Shown in pieces: positions 8,860 through 18,295 of a DNA stretch of 64,000 nucleotides (the first letter of the stretch is position 1; each line of letters opens with the position of its first letter). Location of the stretch: the NCBI RefSeq assembly GCF_016056375.1, contig NZ_JAEDAE010000004.1, positions 1-64,000 of the forward strand, given 5' to 3'. The notes under the pieces were generated by a model that was not told where the DNA came from, made no database searches, and saw only the letters and a list, made by a program, of their open reading frames with translations. The position numbers and the translations under genes were made by a program. Source of the DNA: Hymenobacter negativus. Its GTDB lineage: Bacteria; Bacteroidota; Bacteroidia; Cytophagales; Hymenobacteraceae.

Positions 8860-9642
8860 CTACTGCTCAAAATGCCGCAAGGCCAGCTCGTTGCCATCAT
8901 ACACGCCGTAGCTGCAATAATTGACCCATTCGCCCAGGTTCACGTAGCGGCTGCCCGGGCGCACTTCCACGTCCAGCGGCAAGTGGCGGTGGCCAAAAAC
9001 GTAGTAGTCGTGGTGCAAACGCGTTTCGAGCTCACGGCAGTATTGCAGCAACCACTCCTCGTCGCCGAAATACACGGTGTCGTCCTTGCCGGCCTGCATG
9101 CGGCTGCGGCGGCTCCATTTGTTGGCCATGCCGATGCCGAAATTGGGATGCAGCCGCGCAAACAGCCACTGCGCCACGCCGGAGGTGAACACCTGCTTCA
9201 GGGCTTTGTAGCTGTAATCCTTCGGCCCCAGCCCATCGCCGTGCCCGATGTGGAATAGCTTATCCCCAATCCGTTGCGACACCTCCTGCCGCAGCACCGG
9301 AATGCCCATTTCCTGCGTGAAGTAGCCGAACATCCACATATCGTGGTTGCCCGTGAAGATGGTAATGGGCAGGCCGCCATCCGTCAGCTCCGCCAGCTTC
9401 CCCTGCAAGCGGCTGAACCCGCGCGGAATGGCATGCTTGTACTCAAACCAGAAATCAAATAAGTCGCCTAGCAGGTAGATGGCCGCCGCGTCCTTTGCCG
9501 CCTCATCCAGCCAGCGCACAATGCGCTTCTCCCGCGCCAGCGAGGCCGCCGCATTGGGTGCGCCCAGGTGGAAATCGGAAGCAAAATAAACCCGCTTGCC
9601 GGGCGGCAGAGCAAGGTCAGAAAGTAAATGAGGGGACTTCAT
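8860..9642 (-). CDS. lpxH: UDP-2,3-diacylglucosamine diphosphatase, LpxH family
   Basis: A 260-residue calcineurin-like metallophosphoesterase. All five motifs are in place: D23 and H25 in SDFHLG, D60 in GDLFDFWFEY, N99-H100-D101 in GNHD, H134 in HGDG, and H218/H220 in GHRH. The FDFWFEYK segment and overall length match LpxH, which hydrolyses UDP-2,3-diacylglucosamine to lipid X in lipid A synthesis at the inner face of the membrane. Its ATG overlaps the TGA of the LUD-domain gene (ATGA at 9639-9642), so the two are translationally coupled. Confidence 0.88.
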   Translation of the reverse strand: MKSPHLLSDLALPPGKRVYFASDFHLGAPNAAASLAREKRIVRWLDEAAKDAAAIYLLGDLFDFWFEYKHAIPRGFSRLQGKLAELTDGGLPITIFTGNHDMWMFGYFTQEMGIPVLRQEVSQRIGDKLFHIGHGDGLGPKDYSYKALKQVFTSGVAQWLFARLHPNFGIGMANKWSRRSRMQAGKDDTVYFGDEEWLLQYCRELETRLHHDYYVFGHRHLPLDVEVRPGSRYVNLGEWVNYCSYGVYDGNELALRHFEQ

Positions 9643-10301
9643 TCGGGTGAGTTTTCGGCGTCGTCTTCCAACAAAAACAACGCGATGCGGCGCGGGCCGT
9701 GGGCTCCGAGCACGAGGGTTTTTTCAATGTCGGCGGTGCGGCTGGGGCCGGTGGTGAGCGACACCATGGAAGGCAGGGACGAACCGTAGCGGCTCTGGAT
9801 TACGCGCAGGGCCTCCCCTATCTCGTGCACCACCTGACTGGGGCGGGCCAGCACCAAGTGTTGGTCGGGGTAGATACTCAGCCGCCGTCCGCTGGCCGTG
9901 GCGGCCGATACCAGCACGCTGCCCGTGCGGGCCACCAGCGCCTCGCAGGAAGTCAGGCTCAAATCAGCCTTAGAAATAAAATCAGTTTCATCGGCCTGAA
10001 AAGCGATGCCCGCCTGATACAGCAGTGCCTGCACTTCGGGTTCCCACACGTAGGGCGCACCTACCTGCTGCCGCTGCCGGAAGCCCGCCACCTGTGCCGC
10101 CAGGTGCGGCAGCGACTCGCAGTAGTAAAACTCGCCACCTACGCGCTGGAAGCTTTCGGCAAAGGCCACCACGGCATCGGCATTGCTCAAGGGCGGGTGC
10201 ACGGGGGCCGCAAAATCGGGGCGCGGCGGCAGTAGTGCGGGGCCCACCGCCAGCCCCTGGCGGATGCGGGCTAAAACGGCATCGCGGGAAGAATCAGCCA
10301 T
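9639..10301 (-). CDS. LUD-domain protein (LutC/YkgG family)
   Basis: A 220-residue protein starting at the ATG at 10301 (MADSSRDAVLARIRQGL); a start 30 bases upstream is possible but adds a non-conserved leader. The family hallmark is the distal part: GSVLVSA, HLVLARPSQVVHEIGEAL and TTGPSRTADIEKTLVLGAHGP. LutC proteins take part in L-lactate oxidation with LutA and LutB, but no lutA or lutB is present here. In many Bacteroidota such single LUD genes sit with housekeeping genes and their role is unclear. It is the first gene of the set with lpxH. Confidence 0.82.
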   Translation of the reverse strand: MADSSRDAVLARIRQGLAVGPALLPPRPDFAAPVHPPLSNADAVVAFAESFQRVGGEFYYCESLPHLAAQVAGFRQRQQVGAPYVWEPEVQALLYQAGIAFQADETDFISKADLSLTSCEALVARTGSVLVSAATASGRRLSIYPDQHLVLARPSQVVHEIGEALRVIQSRYGSSLPSMVSLTTGPSRTADIEKTLVLGAHGPRRIALFLLEDDAENSPE

Positions 10302-10366
10302 GACGAGAGAGTTGCGGGTTGAAGCTGCCAAAGGTAACCGTTGCCTGATAACCGTACCTGCCTCAC

Positions 10367-10402
10367 AAAAAAGCCCGCCTCCTAAACAGAAGCGGGCTTT
10401 TT
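10367..10402 (-). terminator. Terminator of ftsH
   Basis: On minus, AAAAAGCCCGC at 10392-10402 pairs with GCGGGCTTTTT (10368-10378), followed by a T-run. It lies 24 bases after the ftsH stop. Confidence 0.85.
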
Positions 10403-10425
10403 CATTGCCTTCGGGTCGAGCCGGA

Positions 10426-12546
10426 CTACACGCCGGCTACCGCGTTGTTGTTCGGAGCCGAAGCTTCGTTGTTGCGGTTGTCGTCTACGCCCGGCAGGTG
10501 CAGGTCGGGTAGGTCGTTGCCCAGCTTGCCGCCGGCGGCCTGTTCGCCTTTCACTTCCGAGGCGGTTTCGCTGCGGTCGGTGCCAGCCATATGGGCCTGG
10601 TAGTTGGTCTGGGTTTCGAAGGGGCGCGGGCCCACGAGGCGGGTCAGGTCTTCCTGTTGCAGTACCTCTTTCTCCAGCAATTCCTTGGCAATCACCTCCA
10701 ATTCATGGCGGCGCTCCGTCAGCAGGTCTTTGGTGCGGGTGTAGGCGTTTTCGATGATGGTGCGCACTTCCTCGTCAATCATCTGCGACGTGGCCTCCGA
10801 ATAAGGCTTTGAGAAACCGTACTCATTCTGCCCTTTCGAGTCGTAGAACGAGACGTTGCCGAGCTTACCGTTCATACCATACATCGTCACGATGGAATAG
10901 GCCATCTTGGTGATGCGCTCCAGGTCGCTCAGCGCGCCGGTCGAGATTTTGCCGAACACCAGTTCCTCGGCGGCGCGGCCGCCCAAGGCCATGCACATCT
11001 CGTCCGTCAGCTGCTCGGTGTTGTAGAGGAACTGCTCTTTGGGCAGATACTGCGCGTAGCCCAGTGCGGCCACGCCACGCGGTACAATGCTCACCTTCAC
11101 CAGCGGGTCGACGTGCTCAAGGAACCAGCCCGCAATGGCGTGGCCAGCTTCGTGGTAAGCCACGATGCGCTTTTCGCCGGGCGAGATGATTTTGTTCTTC
11201 TTCTCCAGGCCACCAATTACACGGTCGATGGCATCGGTGAAGTCCTGGTCGGTGATGAACTTCTTGTCGCGGCGGGCGGCAATGAGTGCGGCCTCGTTGC
11301 AGACATTGGCAATTTCAGCACCGGCAAAGCCCGGGGTTTGGGCCGAGAGACGCTTGGCGTCCACGTCGGGGCCCAGCGTCAGCGGCTTCAGGTGCACGTT
11401 GAAAATCTGGGTGCGGCCGTTGATGTCCGGCTTGTCGATGCTGATTTGGCGGTCGAAACGGCCGGGACGCAGCAGGGCCGAATCCAAGGTATCGGGCCGG
11501 TTGGTGGCAGCCAGGATGATAACGCCGGAGTCGGTGCCGAAGCCGTCCATTTCCACCAGCAGCGAGTTCAGGGTGTTTTCGCGCTCGTCGTTGCCGCCGG
11601 GCATCGAGCCCTTGCTGCGCGAGCGGCCCACGGCGTCAATCTCGTCGATGAAGATGATGCACGGCGCCTTAGCCTTGGCCTGCTTGAACAAGTCCCGCAC
11701 GCGGGCCGCGCCCACGCCCACGAACATCTCCACAAAGTCGGAGCCCGAGAGCGAGAAGAACGGCACATCGGCCTCGCCGGCTACGGCCTTCGCCAGCAGC
11801 GTTTTGCCGGTGCCGGGAGGGCCTACCAGCAGCGCACCTTTCGGAATCTTGCCGCCGAGGATGGTGAACTTGCTGGGATTCTTGAGGAACTCCACAATCT
11901 CCTGCACTTCCTCCTTGGCTTCTTCGAGGCCGGCTACGTCTTTGAAGGTAATTTTTACCTTGTCGCCGCCTTCAAACAGCGCCGCTTTGCTTTTGCCAAT
12001 GCTGAAAATCTGGCCGCCGGGGCCGCCGGCGCTGCCCATGCGGCGCATGAGGAACCAGAAGCCGACAATCATCAACACAATGAAACCGTAGGTGCCGATG
12101 TAGTCGCCGGGGCTCGACCGTTCCTCAATGTTGAGGGGCAGGCGCTGAGCGGCGGGCACATCCTTTTGCAGCGCGTCCAGGTTTTCCTGGAACAGCTTGG
12201 CATCCACCACCGGGAAGTAGAATTGCGAGCCCACGCCCGACGCGCCAAACGGCGTGCGACGCGTGAGTTCCTGCCGGTACTTGGCCTGCGCCGCCTCCTT
12301 CAGGGTCACTTCCACCACTTTCTGGTTGCTCACGATGGTGACGGCCTGCACATCGCCGGCCGCCAGCATGCTCTCGAAGCGCTGCTGGTTGATTTTGGCG
12401 GGCGAGTTGAGGTTATTCACCCACATCACCCCAAACAGAAACACCAGCAGCCCCGCCAGCACCCACAGCTGCAAGCCCGGGCGCGGGTTGGGCACCGGGG
12501 TCAGGGGCTTCTTCTTTTTATTGTTATTCAGATTTTTATCCGACAT
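10426..12546 (-). CDS. ftsH: ATP-dependent zinc metalloprotease FtsH
   Basis: A 706-residue membrane-anchored AAA+ protease that degrades misassembled membrane proteins and selected regulators. TM1 is about 27-43 and TM2 about 151-168, enclosing a periplasmic domain. Walker A is GPPGTGKT (242-249), Walker B IIFIDEID (297-304) with the pore motif [13 protein letters not shown] (275-287), and the second region of homology is [19 protein letters not shown]. The zinc site is HEAGH (H465, E466, H469); the third ligand is the Asp in TEQLTDEM. The C-terminal ~50 residues are Asn- and acid-rich and probably disordered. It lies downstream of rsfS on the same strand, separated by an inverted-repeat element, so co-transcription is uncertain. 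Confidence 0.97.
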   Translation of the reverse strand: MSDKNLNNNKKKKPLTPVPNPRPGLQLWVLAGLLVFLFGVMWVNNLNSPAKINQQRFESMLAAGDVQAVTIVSNQKVVEVTLKEAAQAKYRQELTRRTPFGASGVGSQFYFPVVDAKLFQENLDALQKDVPAAQRLPLNIEERSSPGDYIGTYGFIVLMIVGFWFLMRRMGSAGGPGGQIFSIGKSKAALFEGGDKVKITFKDVAGLEEAKEEVQEIVEFLKNPSKFTILGGKIPKGALLVGPPGTGKTLLAKAVAGEADVPFFSLSGSDFVEMFVGVGAARVRDLFKQAKAKAPCIIFIDEIDAVGRSRSKGSMPGGNDERENTLNSLLVEMDGFGTDSGVIILAATNRPDTLDSALLRPGRFDRQISIDKPDINGRTQIFNVHLKPLTLGPDVDAKRLSAQTPGFAGAEIANVCNEAALIAARRDKKFITDQDFTDAIDRVIGGLEKKNKIISPGEKRIVAYHEAGHAIAGWFLEHVDPLVKVSIVPRGVAALGYAQYLPKEQFLYNTEQLTDEMCMALGGRAAEELVFGKISTGALSDLERITKMAYSIVTMYGMNGKLGNVSFYDSKGQNEYGFSKPYSEATSQMIDEEVRTIIENAYTRTKDLLTERRHELEVIAKELLEKEVLQQEDLTRLVGPRPFETQTNYQAHMAGTDRSETASEVKGEQAAGGKLGNDLPDLHLPGVDDNRNNEASAPNNNAVAGV

Positions 12547-12664
12547 GAAAATAGCTACTTAAAACCGAGGATAGGTAGGAGCAAAACACCACGCCGAAAA
12601 CAAATGTTCGGCAAAAAGGCAGACGCGGAGCGGGCGGTTTTATTTTAATTAGAACGCCTTTTTT

Positions 12665-12769
12665 CTGTCATCCTGAGCGCAGCGAAGGACCTTATCGCGC
12701 CTGTGCCGTTTGGCATTATTACAAACCGTTCGAGCGTGATAAGGTCCTTCGCTGCGCTCAGGATGACAG
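12665..12769. repeat. Long inverted repeat, family A copy 1
   Basis: Perfect 32-bp arms (12665-12696 and 12738-12769) beginning CTGTCATCCTGAGCGCAGCG enclose a 41-base loop. It sits between rsfS and ftsH. Two further copies occur at 20579-20666 and 37764-37874; the loop of this copy is clearly related to the third copy (both contain a GCAAACCG/ACAAACCG block). It resembles a REP- or MITE-like non-coding element. No ORF is present. Confidence 0.9.
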
Positions 12770-12785
12770 TTTTAGACCAACCTCC

Positions 12786-13166
12786 TTACGCCGGCTCCGA
12801 TTCGATGTAGCTGATGTCGGCATCGCCCCACAGCTCTTCGAGGGCGTAGAACTGGCGGCGGTCGCGCAGGAACACGTGCACCACCACATCCACGTAATCT
12901 AGCAGCACCCACTCGCGGTTGGTGCGGCCTTCGGTTTGCCAGGGGCTTTCGCCGGTTACTTTTTCAATTTCTTCTTCTACCGAGCGGGCAATGGCTTCAA
13001 GCTGGGTATCAGAATTAGCCGAGCAGATGATGAAATAGTCGGCAACGGCATTTTTTAATTCCTTCAAGTTCAGCACCACGATGTCGGATGCCTTCTTGTC
13101 TTGCATGCCGCGAACGACCAAATCTGCCAATGTGTCTGAATCCTGACGGACCAACGTGCTTTTCAT
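12786..13166 (-). CDS. rsfS: Ribosome silencing factor RsfS (YbeB/Iojap)
   Basis: A 126-residue cytosolic protein of normal family length. Diagnostic segments are KKASDIVVLNLKELKN, ADYFIICSANSDTQLEAIA, and the C-terminal WVLLDYVDVVVHVFL then FYALEELWGDA. RsfS binds uL14 on the 50S subunit and blocks subunit joining in stationary phase. It is divergent from birA with only 67 bases between the two starts, so both promoters share that gap. Confidence 0.95.
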   Translation of the reverse strand: MKSTLVRQDSDTLADLVVRGMQDKKASDIVVLNLKELKNAVADYFIICSANSDTQLEAIARSVEEEIEKVTGESPWQTEGRTNREWVLLDYVDVVVHVFLRDRRQFYALEELWGDADISYIESEPA

Positions 13167-13233
13167 ATTGTCTTGTTAGGTGTGAGCTTTACAGCCGAAA
13201 GTCTACGAAGTTAACGATACGCGAAAGAAGGCC

Positions 13234-13992
13234 GTGGTTGTCACCCCAAAAACCCTGTTCACGGGCCAGCAATTAGTGTGGCTGCCGGCCTGCCCCTCCA
13301 CCAATTCGGAGGCTCAGAATTTGATTGTCCAAAACCGGGCCAGCGAAGGCTGCACCGTCATAACGGACTTTCAGACCGCCGGCCGGGGCCAGCGCGGCAA
13401 CCAGTGGGTGGCCGCCCCCGCCGAAAACCTGATGCTGTCGGTGGTGTGGCAGCCCACGTTTCTGGCCGCCACCGAGCAGTTCCGCCTCAGCCAAGCCGTG
13501 GTGCTGGGCGTGCACGACTGGGCCACCGGTCTGCTCGGGCCCGACCCCAAGCTGAAACTGAAATGGCCCAACGACCTGTATTACGGCAGTCAAAAGCTAG
13601 GCGGAATACTGATTGAGAACAGCCTGAACGGCCCAAAAATTCAATATAGCATCATTGGCATTGGCCTGAATGTCAACCAGCAGGCCTTTGAGCTACCCAC
13701 GGCCACGTCGTTTGCCCAACTCACCGGCCGCGCCTACGACCGCGCCGCCTTGGCCGCCCGCCTGCTGGAGTGCCTGGAGCGGCGCTACCTGCAGCTGCGG
13801 GCCGGACAGGTGGGGGCACTACGGCGCGACTATTTGCAGGCGCTCTACCGCTACCAGGAAATCCATCCGTTCATTATCGACGGGCAACCAGTGAGCGGCC
13901 AGATTGTCGGGGTGGAGGATGATGGCCGGCTGGCCGTGGCCATTGGCAATGAGCTGCGGCGGTTTGGCTTGCAGGAAATTCGGCACGGCTAG
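13234..13992 (+). CDS. birA: Biotin--[acetyl-CoA-carboxylase] ligase, single-domain BirA
   Basis: A 252-residue cytosolic ligase that makes biotinyl-AMP and loads biotin onto the carrier protein of acetyl-CoA carboxylase. The core motifs are GRGQRGNQW (biotin/ATP loop), KWPNDLYY and KLGGILIE, and the C-terminal SH3-like part is VSGQIVGVEDDGRLAV. It lacks the N-terminal winged helix of repressor-type BirA, so it should not regulate transcription. The start is a GTG (GTGGTTGTC); no ATG fits upstream. Confidence 0.93.
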   Translation: MVVTPKTLFTGQQLVWLPACPSTNSEAQNLIVQNRASEGCTVITDFQTAGRGQRGNQWVAAPAENLMLSVVWQPTFLAATEQFRLSQAVVLGVHDWATGLLGPDPKLKLKWPNDLYYGSQKLGGILIENSLNGPKIQYSIIGIGLNVNQQAFELPTATSFAQLTGRAYDRAALAARLLECLERRYLQLRAGQVGALRRDYLQALYRYQEIHPFIIDGQPVSGQIVGVEDDGRLAVAIGNELRRFGLQEIRHG

Positions 13993-14251
13993 CAACCCTG
14001 GCGTCCTATTTCGGCATCAGGCTGGTAAAGTTTGGGAGCAGTGAAAAAAATAATTCTTTTCAGGCAACTAATTCCCAGCTTCCGCCGAGTTGTCAGTAGC
14101 GTTGGCTTAAACGGCTGCCTTTTTCACCGGTCCATCAAACTGAAATAATTTTCAGGGTGTTAATTTGAGGGCAAGGGAATTCGGCACAGTGCTTGTCAAA
14201 GCCTTATCCACAGCCTTTTTAAATTTCGCCTTCATTTTTTCTGCGTCAGTT

Positions 14252-14893
14252 ATGAAACTCTCTACTCGCTGTTTAGTGCTCTTGGTGGCTTTGCTGCTGC
14301 CGCTGGCCTCGGCCTTTGCCACAACGGTAACGGTCACGATTGGCAGCAATTTCTACTCGCCCCTGACGGTCAATATCCAGACCGGCGATGTGGTGCATTT
14401 TGTGTTGCAGAGCGGCCAGCACCCCACGGTATCGGAAGATAATACGTCCATTCCGCTGTTCACCCTCAGCTCGGCCAGCCCCACCCGGGATATCACCTTC
14501 AATACGGCGGGAGCTATTCCGTACTACTGCCTGGCGCATGGCGCACCAGGCCAGCCGCTGGGCCAGGGCATGAATGGTTTAATCAATGTGACCCAGCGCA
14601 CCACCACGGCTACACTGGATGCCAAGGCGGCCGGTATCGACGTGAATGTGTACCCCAACCCCAGCCACGGCCAGGTGACGGTGCAGCTCAACCAGAAAAT
14701 CGGCGCGGGGGCCTACCAGCTGCGTCTGAGCAACATCATCGGCCAAGAAGTGCGCACCATCGCCCTCAAGCCTGAGCTGACCACCGCCGGCCTGCCGCTG
14801 GACCTGAGCGACCTGCGCACCGGCGTGTATTTCTACAGCCTGGTGGTAGATGGCAAGGTGGCCAGCACCAAGCGCCTCGTGCTGCAGAACTGA
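14252..14893 (+). CDS. Secreted type 1 copper (plastocyanin-like) protein with T9SS sorting domain
   Basis: A 213-residue protein starting at MKLSTRCLVLLVALLLP; an earlier in-frame ATG at 14165 would bury the signal peptide, which is cleaved near AFA (22-23). Residues 24-115 form a cupredoxin fold. Probable copper ligands are H57 (SGQHPTV), C93 and H96 (YYCLAHGAPG) and M107 (GQGMNG), the order expected for halocyanin-like domains but with a longer H-to-M spacing. The last ~70 residues, from VYPNPSHGQVTVQL to LRTGVYFYSLVVDG, are a type A sorting domain. An extracellular or surface electron carrier or copper binder is likely. A terminator follows. Confidence 0.85.
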   Translation: MKLSTRCLVLLVALLLPLASAFATTVTVTIGSNFYSPLTVNIQTGDVVHFVLQSGQHPTVSEDNTSIPLFTLSSASPTRDITFNTAGAIPYYCLAHGAPGQPLGQGMNGLINVTQRTTTATLDAKAAGIDVNVYPNPSHGQVTVQLNQKIGAGAYQLRLSNIIGQEVRTIALKPELTTAGLPLDLSDLRTGVYFYSLVVDGKVASTKRLVLQN

Positions 14894-14922
14894 GCTACCC
14901 GCTTCGTCTAAATCGTTTGACC

Positions 14923-14947
14923 AAAAAGCAGCCCCGGGCTGCTTTTT
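14923..14947 (+). terminator. Rho-independent terminator
   Basis: AAAAAGCAGCC pairs with GGCTGCTTTTT across a very short CCG loop, 29 bases after the cupredoxin stop. Confidence 0.85.
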
Positions 14948-15001
14948 GTGTTTCTAGCCCGAATTGGTTTCGCGCAAGCATCAGTGCAACGGTGCATTGC
15001 C

Positions 15002-15009
15002 TACTTTTG
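15002..15009 (+). promoter_or_regulatory. Candidate -7 promoter element of the DUF2723 gene
   Basis: TACTTTTG, within CTACTTTTGCC, matches TAnnTTTG. The same 11 bases occur before the TonB receptor (26713) and the GNAT gene (40426). Leader length would be about 75-80 nucleotides. Confidence 0.5.
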
Positions 15010-15091
15010 CCTTTTCACCGATTTGCTCGTTGCTTCTTCCGGTAGTGTGCGGCTTGCGCATGTGCCGGTGTCTTGTGTCTCATTCGTTTCT

Positions 15092-18000
15092 ATGCGCTCA
15101 TTTAAAAGCCTGAACAACCTCGTCGGCTGGCTCGTGTTTGCCATTGCCGCCGTCACCTACCTGCTCACCCTGGAGCCTACCGCTTCGTTCTGGGACTGCG
15201 GCGAGTTCATTGCCTGCTCCTACAAGCTGCTGGTGCCGCACCCTCCGGGGGCGCCCACGTTCCTGCTGCTGGGCCGCTTGTTCTCGCTGTTTTCGTTTGG
15301 CGACGTGACCAAGGTAGCCGTGCTCATCAACGCCCTCTCGGGCCTGAGCAGCGCCTTCACCGTCCTGTTTCTATTCTGGATTATCACGCGCATGGCCCGC
15401 AAGCTGGTGCTGCGCGACGCCGTTGGCAACAGCGGCCTGGCAGCCGAAGCCATTGAGCCCAGCGGTGCGCAAAGCCTGCTCATTCTGAGCGCGGGCGTGG
15501 TGGGGGCGCTGGCCTTTGCCTTCTCCGACTCGTTCTGGTTCAACGCCGTGGAGGGCGAGGTGTACGCCATGTCGGCGCTGTGCACGGCGGCCGTGGTCTG
15601 GATTATGCTGAAGTGGGAAGCCCATTCCAACGAGGCCGATTCGGACCGGTGGCTCATTCTGATTGCCTACGTTATCGGCCTCAGCATCGGGGTGCACTTG
15701 CTGAACCTGCTCACACTGCCGGCCCTGGGCTTCATCTACTACTACCGCCGCACTGCCAACCCGTCGCTGAAAGGCGGCATCATCGTGATGGTGGTGAGCA
15801 TGATTATCGTGGGTTCCATTCTGGTGGGCATCATCCCCGGGCTGCCCACGCTGGCCGGGGGCTTCGAGGTGTTCTTCATCAACACCGTGGGCCTGCCCTT
15901 CAACTCGGGCCTGTTCATCTTCCTGATTGTGTTCATCGGGCTGATTTGGTTTGGCTTCCGCCTCTCCTACCAGCGCCGCAGCCAGCTGCTGAACACAGCC
16001 ATGCTGTGCTTCGTGTTCATTCTGATTGGGTATTCTTCTTACCTGATTGTGCCCATCCGTAGCTCCTTCCAGCCCACCATCAACGAGAATGACCCCGAGG
16101 ATGTGCTGAGCTTTGTGAGCTACCTCAAGCGCGAGCAGTACGGCTCGCGCCCGCTGCTCTACGGCCCGCAGTTCAACGCCCAGCCGGTGGACTACGCCGA
16201 GGGTGCCCCCCGCTACGCCCGCGACCTCAAGACCGGTACGTACAAGGAGATTCTGCCGCGCCAGCAGGAACCAGTGTACCGCGACGAGGACAAGATGCTG
16301 CTGCCCCGCATCTACAGCTACGAGCCCGACCAGATTGCCAACTACAAGAAGTGGGTGGATATTCAGGACGGCGTGAAGCCCACCATGGGTCAGAACCTGG
16401 GCTTCCTGTTCCGCTACCAGATGGGCCACATGTTCTGGCGCTACTTCATGTGGAACTTCGTGGGCCGCGAGTCCGACGTGCAGCAGGCGGGCGTGGTCAC
16501 GCCGTTTAGCCCCAGCGCTAAGAGCCTCCCGCCCCGCATCGGCGAGAGCCCGGCCCATAACAACTTCCTGGCCCTGCCGCTCATTCTGGGCCTCATCGGC
16601 CTGTGGCTCCAGAGCCGGCGCGACAGCAAGGACGCCTGGGTGACCGGCCTGCTGTTCCTGATGACCGGCCTGGCCATCGTCATCTACCTCAATCAGCCGC
16701 CGCGCGAGCCGCGCGAGCGCGACTATACCTTCACCGGGGCCACCTTCGCCTTTGCCATCTGGATAGGGTTGGGCGTGCTGGGGCTGGCCGAATTGTTCGG
16801 CAAAGTGGTGAAGGCCGACGGCCTGCGCGCCGGCCTGGCGCTGGCGGCCGGCCTGCTGATTCCGGGCATCATGGCGGCCCAGGGCTGGGACGACCACAAC
16901 CGCTCCGACCGCTACAACTCGGTGGACTCGGCCAAGAACCTGCTCAACTCCTGCGCCCCGAACGCCATCCTGTTCACCAACGGCGACAACGACACCTTCC
17001 CGCTCTGGTACGCCCAGGAGGTGGAGGGCTTCCGCACCGACGTGCGCGTGGCCGTGCTCTCGTACCTGAACACCGACTGGTACATCGCCCAGATGAAGCG
17101 CCGCTCCTACCTTTCGCAGGGATTCCCCATCTCGATGCCCGCCGCCGCCTACGCCCAGGGCACCAACGACATGCTGCCCTTCGCCGCCAACCCGGCCGTG
17201 CCCAGCGTGAACCTCAAGGAATTCATTGAGCTGGTGAAGAACAATAACCCCCTGCTGCAGGTGCAGTACCAGGAAAACGGCCCCAGCATGATGAGCTTCC
17301 CCACGCCCAACTTCTTCCTGCCCATCGATACGATGGCCGTGAAAAAGCTCGGCATCATTCCCAAAGACCGCGAGAAGCAGCTCGTGAGCAAGATGGAATG
17401 GAGCATGGGCAAGCGCGCCATCGAAAAGAAAAACCTGGTGATTCTGGACATGATTGCCACCAACAACTGGCAGCGGCCCATCTACTTTAGCAGCACCGTG
17501 GCGCCCAGCGACTACATGAACCTGCAGCCCTACTTCCAGCTGGAGGGCATGGCCTACCGCCTGCTGCCCCTGAAGGACCCGAACTACGACCCCCGCTCCG
17601 GCGACGACGGCTTTGTGGAGAAAGACCTCACCTACCAGCGCCTGCTGAAGGATTTCAGCTACCGTGGCCTGCAAAACCCGCACATTTTCTACGACGAGAA
17701 CAACCTGCGCTTCCCGGCCAACTACCGCGACAAATTTGCCCGCCTGGCCAACGCCTACCTCGCCGAAAACAACGTGGCCAAGGCCAAGGAAGTGGCCGAC
17801 AAGGCCATGGAGCTGATGCCCGACAACACGATTCCTTACGACTACTACTCGCCCCAGCTGGTGCCCGCCCTGGTAGCGGGCGGCGAGAAAGCCAAAGCCA
17901 ACCAGATACTCGACACCATGACCCAGCGCTCGGAGCAGATGCTGGCCTACTACGCCACCAAGCCCGACGGCAGCCTGTTTGAGGACGACCAGCGCGGCTA

Positions 18001-18103
18001 CCTGCTGGGCCTGCAAAGCGTGTACCGCGCCGCCGAGCAGGCCGGCGACAAGCCCCGCAGCGAAAAGGCCCTGGGCCTGATGAACCAGTACTACCCCAGG
18101 TAA
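15092..18103 (+). CDS. DUF2723 / TMEM260-like polytopic membrane protein (putative O-mannosyltransferase fold)
   Basis: A 1003-residue membrane protein. The ATG at 15092 (MRSFKSLNNLVGWLVF) puts the first hydrophobic helix at the correct distance; an in-frame start 48 codons earlier is not supported. The N-terminal half has about 10-12 TM helices. The conserved motif after TM1 is SFWDCGEFIACSYKL then VPHPPGAPTF, the acidic loop typical of GT-C glycosyltransferases. A soluble C-terminal part contains FTNGDNDTFPLWYAQEVEGF and TPR-like helices near AYLAENNVAKAKEVADKAME. Human TMEM260, of the same family, is an O-mannosyltransferase. In this bacterium a role in envelope glycoprotein O-glycosylation is inference. 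The nearby manC could supply GDP-mannose, but the two are not in one operon. Confidence 0.85.
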   Translation: MRSFKSLNNLVGWLVFAIAAVTYLLTLEPTASFWDCGEFIACSYKLLVPHPPGAPTFLLLGRLFSLFSFGDVTKVAVLINALSGLSSAFTVLFLFWIITRMARKLVLRDAVGNSGLAAEAIEPSGAQSLLILSAGVVGALAFAFSDSFWFNAVEGEVYAMSALCTAAVVWIMLKWEAHSNEADSDRWLILIAYVIGLSIGVHLLNLLTLPALGFIYYYRRTANPSLKGGIIVMVVSMIIVGSILVGIIPGLPTLAGGFEVFFINTVGLPFNSGLFIFLIVFIGLIWFGFRLSYQRRSQLLNTAMLCFVFILIGYSSYLIVPIRSSFQPTINENDPEDVLSFVSYLKREQYGSRPLLYGPQFNAQPVDYAEGAPRYARDLKTGTYKEILPRQQEPVYRDEDKMLLPRIYSYEPDQIANYKKWVDIQDGVKPTMGQNLGFLFRYQMGHMFWRYFMWNFVGRESDVQQAGVVTPFSPSAKSLPPRIGESPAHNNFLALPLILGLIGLWLQSRRDSKDAWVTGLLFLMTGLAIVIYLNQPPREPRERDYTFTGATFAFAIWIGLGVLGLAELFGKVVKADGLRAGLALAAGLLIPGIMAAQGWDDHNRSDRYNSVDSAKNLLNSCAPNAILFTNGDNDTFPLWYAQEVEGFRTDVRVAVLSYLNTDWYIAQMKRRSYLSQGFPISMPAAAYAQGTNDMLPFAANPAVPSVNLKEFIELVKNNNPLLQVQYQENGPSMMSFPTPNFFLPIDTMAVKKLGIIPKDREKQLVSKMEWSMGKRAIEKKNLVILDMIATNNWQRPIYFSSTVAPSDYMNLQPYFQLEGMAYRLLPLKDPNYDPRSGDDGFVEKDLTYQRLLKDFSYRGLQNPHIFYDENNLRFPANYRDKFARLANAYLAENNVAKAKEVADKAMELMPDNTIPYDYYSPQLVPALVAGGEKAKANQILDTMTQRSEQMLAYYATKPDGSLFEDDQRGYLLGLQSVYRAAEQAGDKPRSEKALGLMNQYYPR

Positions 18104-18115
18104 ATGGGTAAGTGA

Positions 18116-18168
18116 GTAAATGAGTAAAGGCCGGTCCGCAGTGCGCGGGCCGGCCTTTACTCATTTAC
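18116..18168 (+). terminator. Long hairpin after the DUF2723 gene, probable terminator
   Basis: A perfect 19-bp stem (GTAAATGAGTAAAGGCCGG and its complement) with a 15-base loop starts 13 bases after the stop. The 3' side is not followed by a long T-run, so it may be a repeat element acting as a transcript end rather than a classical terminator. Confidence 0.6.
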
Positions 18169-18295
18169 GATGCATTAGACTTAGAAACGATGTGGCAAAA
18201 GCGAAGGCGGTCCGCCGGCGCATTAGGCACAAAATGTCTCACTTCGGCCCTGTTCTTCGTTAGCCCTCCTGTCCGTTTTCCCGTAGCTTTAGACT

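Noticed and set aside
9639..10301. Calling the LUD gene lutC with a lactate-oxidation role
   Set aside because: No lutA or lutB is adjacent and the operon partners are lpxH and a propeller protein.
12665..12769. The inverted repeat as part of a CRISPR array or a pair of terminators
   Set aside because: There is only one unit per site, no spacers in series and no cas genes. The arms are followed by no clear T-run, unlike the true terminators in the window.
15371..18016. A long open frame (881 codons) on the minus strand opposite the DUF2723 gene
   Set aside because: The translation is low complexity (rich in H, V, Q, G, A) with no domains. It mirrors the high third-position GC bias of the real gene on plus.
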